Source: Candidatus Woesearchaeota archaeon (GTDB lineage: Archaea > Nanobdellota > Nanobdellia > Woesearchaeales > ARS49). Taken from it: a stretch of DNA of 64,000 nucleotides. Position numbers and translations under genes: made by a program. How positions within the stretch are numbered: position 1 is the first letter of the stretch; the number at the start of each line of letters is the position of its first letter. Positions 34,028 through 41,517 of this stretch are shown here, one piece after another. Under the pieces are notes generated by a model. It worked only from the letters and a program-made list of their open reading frames with translations, was not told the origin of the DNA and ran no database searches. The stretch covers positions 27,280-91,279 of the forward strand of contig JAHWHY010000005.1 in NCBI GenBank assembly GCA_019323015.1, written 5' to 3'.

Positions 34028-34537
34028 TTATTTCAATTTCTTGAACCTTTTCCGTATAGATAACGGCAGTCCATGCCAGTATCTTTTCTGTAAACTCTTT
34101 GGTAGCTTGAAGAAATTTGAATATATCCATTTTCTGCAATTCTTTGACTTACAAGAGCATTTGAACTTGTTCCAAGCAGGATTATCAAAAGCATATAATG
34201 CATTTGCTCCGTAATCATATGTGAGTTCTTCTCCTTTCTCTATGTCTCTCATTGCATAGAATTCACTTTTTGCCATGCTTTTGTGCTTTACTATTACATT
34301 AGGATCGCAGGAATGATTCATGAAAGAATATGGATGGAAACTTATTACATATTTTCCTCTGCCAACATAATCGCAATGGTCTGACTGCAATGTTAGATTT
34401 TCATCAATATCTTTTCTGGAATATGCCTTTTGTTTTGACAAGTCAACCTTTAGAATCATTTCTCCTTTTTTGATGCTTTTTGTTGCAAAAAGACCTTTTC
34501 CTTTTTTTCCTGCTTTTTTAATTGCATATTTTTTCAT
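34028..34537 (-). CDS. SET-domain lysine methyltransferase-like protein
   Basis: 169 residues. The SET core is visible: GKGLFATKSIKKGE at the start, the SAM/knot segment NHSCDPNV and the catalytic ELTYDYG, followed by a post-SET-like cysteine cluster CSCKSKNCRKW. Such enzymes methylate protein lysines. The ATG at 34537 overlaps the 2H gene stop by 4 nt, which fixes the start. It closes a coupled five-gene operon with ScpB. The target protein is unknown. Confidence 0.85.
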   Translation of the reverse strand: MKKYAIKKAGKKGKGLFATKSIKKGEMILKVDLSKQKAYSRKDIDENLTLQSDHCDYVGRGKYVISFHPYSFMNHSCDPNVIVKHKSMAKSEFYAMRDIEKGEELTYDYGANALYAFDNPAWNKFKCSCKSKNCRKWIYSNFFKLPKSLQKRYWHGLPLSIRKRFKKLK

Positions 34538-35064
34538 TTTCCTAACTTGATATGCTTGAAAATCTTGTATTTTTCTCCTTTTTTTTGTTGCTTGCATATT
34601 GTTATTCTATCCATGTTAAATCTTGTTACTGGGTTTTTTATTGGTTTTAAATCACTTAGGTCGATTGGTTTTTCTTCTAGGCTGTAGACTAAGCTTATGT
34701 GGGGCCAGAATCTGTGTCTCTCTTTTTTTGTTGCATACTTATTTGTTTTTTTCTTTATTTTTTTCTGAAAACTTCTGAGCCATGGCGTGTTTTCAATAGA
34801 AATTCCGCTCCAGTAATATTTTAGAATTATTGCGGTTTTTGGCTTTGCTTTCAATATTCTTGGTTTTTGTTTTGCGCATAATTGTTTTAATTCTCTTTCA
34901 AATTTTGCATAATTCTTAATTGGAAATCCCCAGGTAAAGGTCATGTGCAAAGGATACTGCATGTTTTCATAGTTTTTGTAGTTTTTGCAAAGCTTTGCTC
35001 TTATTGGCAGTAATTTCTTTCTGTTTTTCAGGTGTGGTACAAAGAATACAGAATATCTTTTCAT
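34534..35064 (-). CDS. 2H phosphoesterase (2'-5' RNA ligase/CPDase-like)
   Basis: 176 residues with the two HxT/S motifs of the 2H superfamily: LHMTFTWG near residue 40 and PHISLVYS near residue 120. Such enzymes act on 2'-5' or cyclic phosphodiesters in RNA or nucleotides. Overlaps by 4 nt with both the upstream zinc-ribbon gene and the downstream SET gene. Confidence 0.75.
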   Translation of the reverse strand: MKRYSVFFVPHLKNRKKLLPIRAKLCKNYKNYENMQYPLHMTFTWGFPIKNYAKFERELKQLCAKQKPRILKAKPKTAIILKYYWSGISIENTPWLRSFQKKIKKKTNKYATKKERHRFWPHISLVYSLEEKPIDLSDLKPIKNPVTRFNMDRITICKQQKKGEKYKIFKHIKLGK

Positions 35065-35210
35065 TTATCCACCTTTTTCAAAACATTCTCCCCAATCTTA
35101 AATGAACGCCCGCAATAAACACACGTCTTTCTTTTGCCTGTCAGGATTTGTTGTTTTGCCTGGTATTTCATATTATTCTTGCATCTTGGGCATTTGAGAA
35201 GTAGTATCAT
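35061..35210 (-). CDS. small zinc-ribbon protein
   Basis: A 49-residue protein with two cysteine pairs, CPRC near residue 7 and CVYC near residue 41, forming a likely zinc ribbon with a basic middle (KQQILTGKRKT). Its ATG overlaps the scpB stop (35207-35210) and its stop overlaps the 2H gene start (35061-35064), both as ATGA, which supports it as a real gene. It may bind nucleic acid. Confidence 0.7.
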   Translation of the reverse strand: MILLLKCPRCKNNMKYQAKQQILTGKRKTCVYCGRSFKIGENVLKKVDK

Positions 35211-36820
35211 TGTTTTTTTGATGACTTTTTTTTCTTTTTGTGTTCAATTTCTTCCTTTTTCTCTTCTTTTGGAAGTTCTGGCTTTTTCTCTGCTTTTATT
35301 TCTGGTTTTTCTTCTGCTTTTATTTCTTCTTTTTTCTCTGTCTCTATTTCCTTTTTTTCTTCTGTTTCAATTGCAGGTTTTTCTTCAAAGCTTAGTTTTC
35401 TTTCTTCTTCTTCTATCTCTTCTTTTTTTCCATATGCTATTTCTTCTGCTCTTTTAGAGATTTTTTCTTTTAGTTCTTTAGGCATTTCTCCTTTGAATAT
35501 GCCTTCTGTTTCGTATTTTGGTGGTGCTTTTTCTGATTTCTCTGCCAGTTCTCTTGCTTTTTCGTGTATTTCTCTGGCACTGATTTTTTTGTGAGGTTCT
35601 GGTTTTGGCTCTGCTTCTTCAACTTTTTCCTTGGCTTCTTTTTTTTCTTCTTTTTTCTTGCTTTTTTTCTTTTTTTCTTTGGCTTTCTTTTCTTTCTTCT
35701 CTTTTTTAGGTTTCTTTTCTTTCTTTTCTTCAGGTTTTTCTTCTGCTTTCTCTTCTTCTTTTTTCTCTTCGGGTTTTTCTTCTTTTTTTGCGATTTTTTT
35801 GATTATCTCTTCAGCTTCTTTAGCAGCTTCTTCTGCTTCTTCTGCTTTTTCTTTAACTTCTTCTGCCTCTTCCTTTGCTTTTTCTTCTTCTTTTTCTTCA
35901 GGAATTTCTTCTTCTACTACCTCTTCTTCTTTTTCTTCTGCTTCTTCTTCAACATTTTCTGCTTCTTCCTCTGCTTTTTCCTCAGGAGCCTCTTCTTCTG
36001 TCCCTGTTAATGCTGCTGCCAGTTCTTCTTCTGTTGGTGGCTCAAATTCCTCTTCCTCTTCAGGCTTTTCCTCTTTTGGCTTTTTCTTTTCTTCTTTTTT
36101 CTCTTCTTTTTTCTTTTTGTGTTTTTTCTTCTTATGATGTTCTTTTTTCTCGCCGTAAGTTTCTAGTTCGCCAACTTTTTCTACATATTCCTCTACAGGA
36201 GAGGGCGTCTCAGCATAAGGTTCTACTTCTGGTTCTGTGTCATACTCTTTTAGCTTGACTTTATGTCCTTCGTCATCTACTAAATCTACTTCTTTTGGTT
36301 CTTCCATTTTCTCGATTGCTTTATCTAGTTCCTCAAAGCCCTGGAATTTTTCTTTTAATTTCTCAGGCGGAACATCAAAGTATTCAAAGAATTTCTGTGT
36401 TAACTTAATCAGTTTAGTTCTTCCTTTCTTTTCTCTGGTAATATATCCTTTTTCTTCAAGAAAGTCAAGGTGCTTATATGCTTTATTTGTGCGGATATGG
36501 ATAACTTTTGATTGCAATACAGGTGCTTTGTATGCAACTATTGCTAATGTTTCAATAATTGTCTTAGGTAATTCAGTTTTTGTAACTATCTTCCTGATAA
36601 ATGGCAGATATCTCTCCCTAACACTTAATTTCCATTCATCTCCTTCATTCACAAGCATAACTGATCCTTTTTTCTCTTCTAGTTCTTGCTGTAAATCTAT
36701 CAGTGCTTTCCTCACTACCTCAAGGTCTCTTTCCTTTGTTAACCTACTTAACTCTTCTAGGTTCAGGGCTTTGCCAGATGCAAATAGAATTGATTCTAAC
36801 CTGTTCTTAAGGTCACTCAT
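35207..36820 (-). CDS. scpB: ScpB-like chromosome segregation protein with long charged tail
   Basis: 537 residues. The first 165 match ScpB of the SMC-ScpAB condensin: LESILFASGKALNLEELS, then the winged-helix block IIETLAIVAYKAPVLQSKV and LDFLEEKGYIT. The remaining about 370 residues are low-complexity Lys/Glu/Ala/Pro, far beyond the usual 180-200 residues of ScpB, and probably form extended or coiled-coil structure. It overlaps its neighbours on both sides by ATGA. Confidence 0.85.
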   Translation of the reverse strand: MSDLKNRLESILFASGKALNLEELSRLTKERDLEVVRKALIDLQQELEEKKGSVMLVNEGDEWKLSVRERYLPFIRKIVTKTELPKTIIETLAIVAYKAPVLQSKVIHIRTNKAYKHLDFLEEKGYITREKKGRTKLIKLTQKFFEYFDVPPEKLKEKFQGFEELDKAIEKMEEPKEVDLVDDEGHKVKLKEYDTEPEVEPYAETPSPVEEYVEKVGELETYGEKKEHHKKKKHKKKKEEKKEEKKKPKEEKPEEEEEFEPPTEEELAAALTGTEEEAPEEKAEEEAENVEEEAEEKEEEVVEEEIPEEKEEEKAKEEAEEVKEKAEEAEEAAKEAEEIIKKIAKKEEKPEEKKEEEKAEEKPEEKKEKKPKKEKKEKKAKEKKKKSKKKEEKKEAKEKVEEAEPKPEPHKKISAREIHEKARELAEKSEKAPPKYETEGIFKGEMPKELKEKISKRAEEIAYGKKEEIEEEERKLSFEEKPAIETEEKKEIETEKKEEIKAEEKPEIKAEKKPELPKEEKKEEIEHKKKKKSSKKQ

Positions 36821-37368
36821 TTTTTAATGTATTTATCGCCTTCTTTTTTTATTTTGTCTTCTTTGACCAAGATATCAACAAATTTCTGTAATTGTCTTGT
36901 CTCTATTCCTACTATTTTTGACATTTCTTCTGTTGTCATGCCGTCTTTGCAAAGATATTTTACAAAGTTCTTGAATACATTCATTGCATTTTTATCCAGA
37001 ACCTTGTTCTGCGCTCTTGTTGTTTTTACTACCATGTCTACTTCATGCAGTTTTGCTTGTAAATCATTTAAATGTCCTGATAAGTCTGCTGCATTGAGCT
37101 TTAGTTCTTCTGGTTCTAGTATCTCTACAGATGATGGCATTGAGTCAAAGCAGAATCCTAGCAAATCTTCCATTTTTTCAAATTCTATGTCTAGTTCCAC
37201 AAATGTGCTGAATAATTCATTTTGTTTTTGTGCTGGTTCTATTGTTTCCTTGATTATCTTGATTCCGTCTTTTTTTAGTTTCTCAATATAATCTTTTAGT
37301 GTTTTTTCTATGTATTCCTTTGGTGCTCCCAGCATCTCAATGATTACTCTTGCTGTTATTTTTGCCAT
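36817..37368 (-). CDS. protein of unknown function upstream of scpB
   Basis: 183 residues. The first 80 form an alpha/beta domain (MAKITARVIIEMLGAPKEYIEKTLKDY... MPSSVEILEPEEL), followed by a helical linker and a C-terminal winged-helix-like segment (MTTEEMSKIVGIETRQLQKFVDILVKEDKI). It is the first gene of the ScpB-SET operon and overlaps scpB by 4 nt. It does not resemble ScpA. Confidence 0.65.
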   Translation of the reverse strand: MAKITARVIIEMLGAPKEYIEKTLKDYIEKLKKDGIKIIKETIEPAQKQNELFSTFVELDIEFEKMEDLLGFCFDSMPSSVEILEPEELKLNAADLSGHLNDLQAKLHEVDMVVKTTRAQNKVLDKNAMNVFKNFVKYLCKDGMTTEEMSKIVGIETRQLQKFVDILVKEDKIKKEGDKYIKK

Positions 37369-37505
37369 AAAAATCAGAATCAGACAAGACTATAAAAAGT
37401 TTACCATACTTTACAATAGTGCCTGCGTAGTTCTCATATTACACTGTGATACTTGATAAATCTGGAAAGTAAGCAATTACAGAAGCAGAACGAAGCGCAC
37501 TATTG

Positions 37506-38507
37506 TCACCAAACTCCTGGTATTTTCTCTCCACAGGGACATTTTCCATCTTTTAATTTATTTTGCAGTATCGTGAAATTCATCCTCTCAATCACTAATT
37601 CCCCGCATTTTGGGCAGTATGTATTATCCTCATCTGTCGTAACTACATTTCCAATGTAAACATATTTCATTCCCATCTCCATTGCCAGTTTCCTTGCCTC
37701 TATCAATGTTGCTGCAGATGTTGGCGGAAGATCTTGTAATTTATAAGATGGATAAAACGCAGAAAAATGCAAAGGAACATCTCCTCCGAGATTGTCTTTT
37801 AGCCAGTTTATCATTTCTTTTATCTTCGCAGTATCATCATTCAATGTAGGGATTATCAGGTTTGTGACCTCTAGCCAGACTTTCTTCTTTTTATACGTCT
37901 TAAGGCTCTCCAAAACCGGCTCTATCCATGCTCCTGAGTATTTTTTGTAAAAATCATTTGAAAACGCCTTTAAATCAACATTTACTCCGTCAATATGTTT
38001 GCAAAAATCCTTTCTTGCTTCGTCTCCTGTGAACCCGTTTGTTATCAAGACGTTTTTAATTCCATTTTTATGTGCTAGTTTAGCAGTGTCAATTACATAT
38101 TCCCCAAATATTGTGGGCTCGTTGTAAGTATACGCAATGCTTTTGCAGTGTTCTTGTTTTGCTTTTTCAACTGCTTGTTCAGGTGTTATTTCATATGAAT
38201 GAAATTGTTCTGGTTTTGTCTGGCTTGTCTGCCAGTTCTGGCAGTGCTGGCATACTAAGTTGCATCCTACTGTACCTATGGAAAACGCAGCAGATCCAGG
38301 TTTAAAGTGATATAAGGGCTTTTTTTCTATTGGGTCTATCTGTACCCCTGTTGCCTTTCCATAAACTAGAGAGTACAGTTTTCCTTGCTTGTTCTGCCTG
38401 ACTCCGCAGAATCCTGTTTTTCCTTCTGGTATAACACACTTTCTTGGGCACAGAAAGCACTGTACTGTCTTGTCTTTTTGTTTTTTCCACCAAAGCGCTT
38501 CTTTCAT
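37506..38507 (-). CDS. radical SAM enzyme of the AmmeMemoRadiSam/PflA-like family
   Basis: 333 residues. The radical-SAM cluster motif is GCNLVCQHC (CxxxCxxC), preceded by an N-terminal cysteine block CFLCPRKC and followed by YNEPTIFGEY. A C-terminal rubredoxin-like set CPKCGELV...CPCGEKIPGVW follows. This matches the AmmeMemoRadiSam radical-SAM component (AmrS-type). Its usual partners are not adjacent, and the reaction is unknown. Confidence 0.85.
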   Translation of the reverse strand: MKEALWWKKQKDKTVQCFLCPRKCVIPEGKTGFCGVRQNKQGKLYSLVYGKATGVQIDPIEKKPLYHFKPGSAAFSIGTVGCNLVCQHCQNWQTSQTKPEQFHSYEITPEQAVEKAKQEHCKSIAYTYNEPTIFGEYVIDTAKLAHKNGIKNVLITNGFTGDEARKDFCKHIDGVNVDLKAFSNDFYKKYSGAWIEPVLESLKTYKKKKVWLEVTNLIIPTLNDDTAKIKEMINWLKDNLGGDVPLHFSAFYPSYKLQDLPPTSAATLIEARKLAMEMGMKYVYIGNVVTTDEDNTYCPKCGELVIERMNFTILQNKLKDGKCPCGEKIPGVW

Positions 38508-38614
38508 ACACTTCTCTATTTCTGTCCTCTATTAAAAGAATTGTTACTATTTAGGGATAGTCCCAAAAGTTTTTAATAATGGATTAAAAATAGTTACTCT
38601 GGGGTGTGGAAAAA

Positions 38615-39217
38615 ATGTTTAAGTTCTTGAAAAAGAAAAAAGAAGAAAAAGCTGAAGAAGATTTTGAGCTTCCTCCTCCTCCAGCGCCGCCTGCAGACCT
38701 TACTGCGCCAAGTGCTCCTGAGGAAGAAGAAGCGTCTGTTGAAATTCCTGATATAAAGCCTAAGCTGGAATTTCCTGAACTTGAAAAAGACAGGATGCCT
38801 GAATTTCCTGAACTGCCTTCTGAAGAACACTATGTTGAAGATGTGCATGAGGCTGAAATGCCAAGGCTTCCAGAGCATCCGACTCTTGCTGAACCAGAAT
38901 TTCCAGAGATAAAGCCAGAAATGACTCCTAGAAGGATTTTTGACAGGACTATACAAGAGGCTGTGGAAAAGCCAGAAGAGATTATCAGGCATGAAGAAAT
39001 TAAGCCCATGTTTGTTGCTGTTGAGGATTTTAAGAATCTTGCTTCAAACACTAATTTTGTTCGTTCAAAGCTTGTTGAGGCAGAAGAGTATCTTCAAAGG
39101 TTGACAGATTTAAAAAATCAGGAGCTTAAGGCTTTTGAGAAATGGAAAAAGACCTTAGAGAGTGTTGAGTCTAAGCTCTCTTATGTTGATAAGGTTATTG
39201 CTGAGGCGCAAGGGTGA
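38615..39217 (+). CDS. coiled-coil protein with Pro/Glu-rich N-terminus (paralogue 1)
   Basis: 200 residues. Residues 1-130 are Pro/Glu-rich and probably unstructured, with repeated PEFPELP-like motifs. The rest is a helical domain starting KPMFVAVEDFKNL and ending in coiled coil. That helical domain resembles the next gene's product. GGGGTG lies 8 nt before the ATG at 38615. It forms an overlapping operon with the next two genes. The function is unknown. Confidence 0.65.
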   Translation: MFKFLKKKKEEKAEEDFELPPPPAPPADLTAPSAPEEEEASVEIPDIKPKLEFPELEKDRMPEFPELPSEEHYVEDVHEAEMPRLPEHPTLAEPEFPEIKPEMTPRRIFDRTIQEAVEKPEEIIRHEEIKPMFVAVEDFKNLASNTNFVRSKLVEAEEYLQRLTDLKNQELKAFEKWKKTLESVESKLSYVDKVIAEAQG

Positions 39218-39450
39218 GTAAAATGGAACAAAAAGCACCAGTATTTGTTAAAATAGAGGATTATAAAGATATCACTGAAATAATGAGTTTGATCAAGGAA
39301 AAGCTTGACCAGGCCCGGTTTCTGCTTAACAAGATTAATGAGATTAAGAAGCAGGAGGATGCTGAGATCGCTAACTGGACAAAGGAGCTTGGTGAAGTCA
39401 CTAAAAGAGTTTACGAGATTGATCATTTACTCTTAGAGCCAGAACTATGA
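39214..39450 (+). CDS. small coiled-coil protein (paralogue 2)
   Basis: 78 residues from a GTG that overlaps the previous stop (GTGA); an ATG at 39223 is the alternative. PVFVKIEDYKDI matches PMFVAVEDFKNL in the preceding protein, and the following helix aligns as well, so the two are paralogous. It probably forms hetero-oligomers with its neighbours. Confidence 0.6.
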   Translation: MSKMEQKAPVFVKIEDYKDITEIMSLIKEKLDQARFLLNKINEIKKQEDAEIANWTKELGEVTKRVYEIDHLLLEPEL

Positions 39451-39815
39451 GCAAGGATAAATTCTTTGTTGGAATAAAGAACCCGATTAATACTAGGCGT
39501 CTTTTGCTTAATTCTTCTAAGGATATTCTTGATGCTTTGAAGGATTTTGAGAGTTTCGAGAGTCTTAAGATGGAGAAGGCAAAGTATGTTGTTGAATTAA
39601 AGAAAGTTCTTGACGAGATAACTGTTTTGAATAGGAAATTAAAGTCTCATCTTCCTAAGACTCCTCTGCAGGCTCCGCCTAAGTACGAGCGTGTTGCCAG
39701 GAAGAGGAAAGGCAAAAAAGTTCCTAAGACTAAGATGAGGGAAGTTGCTTCTAAGATGGACTTACTGGAGTCTGAATTAGCCAAGGTTGAGGATAGGCTT
39801 CAGGGTTTAGAATAA
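39447..39815 (+). CDS. coiled-coil protein, third gene of the operon
   Basis: 122 residues. FFVGIKNPINTRRLLL opens a helical domain with heptad-like spacing, followed by a Lys/Pro-rich basic linker (KYERVARKRKGKKVPK) and a final coiled coil. It overlaps the preceding gene by ATGA (39447-39450). Similarity to the two upstream proteins is limited to general coiled-coil layout and a hydrophobic N-terminal strand. Confidence 0.6.
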   Translation: MSKDKFFVGIKNPINTRRLLLNSSKDILDALKDFESFESLKMEKAKYVVELKKVLDEITVLNRKLKSHLPKTPLQAPPKYERVARKRKGKKVPKTKMREVASKMDLLESELAKVEDRLQGLE

Positions 39816-39820
39816 ATAAA

Positions 39821-39830
39821 CTTTATATAT
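39821..39830 (+). promoter_or_regulatory. TATA box for tRNA-Leu(CAA)
   Basis: CTTTATATAT is centred about 29 nt before the duplicated tRNA 5' fragment at 39855, not before the real tRNA start at 39918. Confidence 0.6.
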
Positions 39831-39854
39831 CATCAACTAATTTCTATAGTTCAT

Positions 39855-39917
39855 GCGAGGCTGCCGATGAATCTGAACTTGTTCAGAAAGCCGTCATCCA
39901 GCATTCGCAAAGCTCAT
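39855..39917 (+). repeat. duplicated tRNA-Leu 5' fragment plus palindromic insert
   Basis: GCGAGGCTGCCG (39855-39866) repeats, with one change, the first 12 nt of the tRNA-Leu that starts at 39918. The 51 nt between carry the palindrome CTGAACTTGTTCAG (39873-39886) followed by AAAGCCGTCA, which matches the element before tRNA-Leu(GAG). Confidence 0.7.
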
Positions 39918-40056
39918 GCGGGGCTGCCGGAGTGGCCAAACGGGACAGACTCAAGGCCGGTAATGACAATCTGTTTGTCCAGCCGCTCATTGTATCTCGA
40001 GTGGTGAGATATCTGTTGGCTTAGTGCCTACGCAGGTTCGAATCCTGCGCCCCGCA
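39918..40056 (+). tRNA. tRNA-Leu(CAA) with intron
   Basis: Acceptor GCGGGGC/GCCCCGC with A73, class II variable arm and T-loop TTCGAAT. The anticodon stem ACAGA/TCTGT encloses CTCAAG, a 55-nt intron (39956-40010) and A38; the anticodon is CAA. The BHB has central helix CTCA/TGAG with bulges AGG and ATA. The mature length of 84 nt equals that of tRNA-Leu(GAG). Confidence 0.9.
39956..40010 (+). other. tRNA-Leu(CAA) intron
   Basis: A 55-nt canonical 37/38 intron. Internal pairing includes AATGA/TCATT and the hairpin GACAA/TTGTC. The 3-nt bulges and 4-bp helix around both cut sites fit the archaeal splicing endonuclease. Confidence 0.8.
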
Positions 40057-40074
40057 TTCATATTCTAAAAAGAA

Positions 40075-40533
40075 TTATTGTTTTACAAGCACGTATCTTT
40101 CGCTTCCTTTATCAGAGTAGGATCCTGCAACAACGTATCCTGCGTTTTCATAAAAGGGAACGAGCTTCTTTCTGCAATCAAGCCATATTCCTTTTTTATC
40201 CTTTTCACTTGCCCAAGACCCGCAGTTTTTAAGTAACTCTGTTGCTATGCCTCTTCTGCGGAAATCAGGATGGACTGCAATCCAGGTGAGGCATGCAAGA
40301 TGATCTAGTTGTGAGCCAAGAATTACTTCAGTTTCTGCATTTGTTTCAGATTCTCTAATGCCAACATAGCCTAGAACGCAACCATCTTCTTCTGCTATGA
40401 GAATTGTTTTGTGCGCATTATTTTGATGGCTTCGTGCTCTGGATATTGCCCATTCTTTTGGCCTGTTATCTGCTTTTTGCATTAGTTCAACAAGCATAGA
40501 AAAGTCCTGTTCTGTGTGTTCTCTGATTCGCAT
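40075..40533 (-). CDS. GNAT family N-acetyltransferase
   Basis: 152 residues. LTWIAVHPDFRRRGIATELL is the acetyl-CoA pyrophosphate-binding loop of GNAT enzymes, and LVPFYENAGYVVAGSY is the typical C-terminal part. The start at the ATG at 40533 is chosen because the longer frame adds a hydrophobic stretch not seen in the family. The substrate is unknown. Confidence 0.85.
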   Translation of the reverse strand: MRIREHTEQDFSMLVELMQKADNRPKEWAISRARSHQNNAHKTILIAEEDGCVLGYVGIRESETNAETEVILGSQLDHLACLTWIAVHPDFRRRGIATELLKNCGSWASEKDKKGIWLDCRKKLVPFYENAGYVVAGSYSDKGSERYVLVKQ

Positions 40534-40625
40534 GCTTGCGTATAGGAAAAGGTGCAATAAAAAGGTATTGAATTTCAATAACATTTTTATATTCGTTCTC
40601 CACAAGAGATTTTAGGTCGATTACT

Positions 40626-41015
40626 ATGTCACAAACTGTTTATGCACCATTCAAGCAATATGGTCCTGGAGGGGATTATCCTGTTGAGGTTAATTATGCT
40701 GTCAGGATTTATGATAATAAAGGTGAGACTATTCCTAAAATAGGAGAGATTTCTGCTTCTCTAAAGGGCGGCCAGCGGACTAATCATCATGGAAAGGTTC
40801 CTGTTCTTAATGGCAAGATAGATAGTATTGGTTGGGCAGAGATAATCAAGATTGTTAGTTTTCGCCCAGAGCATGCTGATTTAGCTGACATTAAGGCATG
40901 TGGTTTTGATTCTGTTGAAGCTGCTGTTGATTATGTCAAGAAAGAGCATTCAGAGGAATTTGAGCGGGATGGTGTCTTGACTGTGTTTTATTTCAAGGTT
41001 GTTGAGTTATTTTAA
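40626..41015 (+). CDS. ASCH-like domain protein
   Basis: 129 residues. ASLKGGQRTNHHGKVPVLNG, then GWAEIIKIVSFRP and ACGFDSVEAAVDYVKKEH ending in VLTVFYFKVVEL follow the order of ASCH/PUA-like domains, which bind RNA. The match is by pattern only. It is divergent from the GNAT gene, with a 92-nt promoter region between their starts. Confidence 0.5.
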   Translation: MSQTVYAPFKQYGPGGDYPVEVNYAVRIYDNKGETIPKIGEISASLKGGQRTNHHGKVPVLNGKIDSIGWAEIIKIVSFRPEHADLADIKACGFDSVEAAVDYVKKEHSEEFERDGVLTVFYFKVVELF

Positions 41016-41101
41016 TAAAGTATTAATTTTGCGCCTACACGCGCTCTTTTTTTATTCCGCCGCTAGAAAAATTTATATAGCCAATTGGCTCAGGAAATAA
41101 T

Positions 41102-41485
41102 ATGACCGTTATGGATAAAGTTAAAGAATTAATTGGCATAAAAGAAAATACTGATGAAAGGATTGTAAGATTTGCTAAAGCCAATGCTTTGAAAGGGGAA
41201 ATAATGACTCTTACTGCAGAAAAGGATCAGATTAAGGCAGATGTCCTGGAGTTGGAGCGTCAGAAAAGAGAACCTGCTGAGCAAGTAGCGGCCATAACAA
41301 AAGAGACTAAATACAAAGAAGATGCTAAACTTTGCAAAGAACTAAATCGTGTTGTTGCAAAAATCAATGCCTTGGATGCTAAAATAAAAGTGAAAAAAAA
41401 GATGATAGAAGCCAAGCAGGCAATGATTGATGAAAGGCAGGAGACTTTAAACAGCTTGCTGGGTAAAAAGCGCGATGCTACATAA
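41102..41485 (+). CDS. coiled-coil protein of unknown function
   Basis: 127 residues, almost entirely heptad-patterned helix with high Lys/Glu content (LTAEKDQIKADVLELERQKR). No family is recognised. An in-frame ATG at 41111 is an alternative start. A TATA-like TTTATATAG lies about 30 nt upstream. Confidence 0.6.
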   Translation: MTVMDKVKELIGIKENTDERIVRFAKANALKGEIMTLTAEKDQIKADVLELERQKREPAEQVAAITKETKYKEDAKLCKELNRVVAKINALDAKIKVKKKMIEAKQAMIDERQETLNSLLGKKRDAT

Positions 41486-41517
41486 ACTTTTTATACTTAT
41501 TCTTCAATGTCTTGCTT

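Noticed and set aside
35564..36258. Long plus-strand frames rich in Phe/Leu/Ser opposite scpB
   Set aside because: They are the antisense of the Lys/Glu-rich ScpB tail and have no ribosome binding site or family resemblance.
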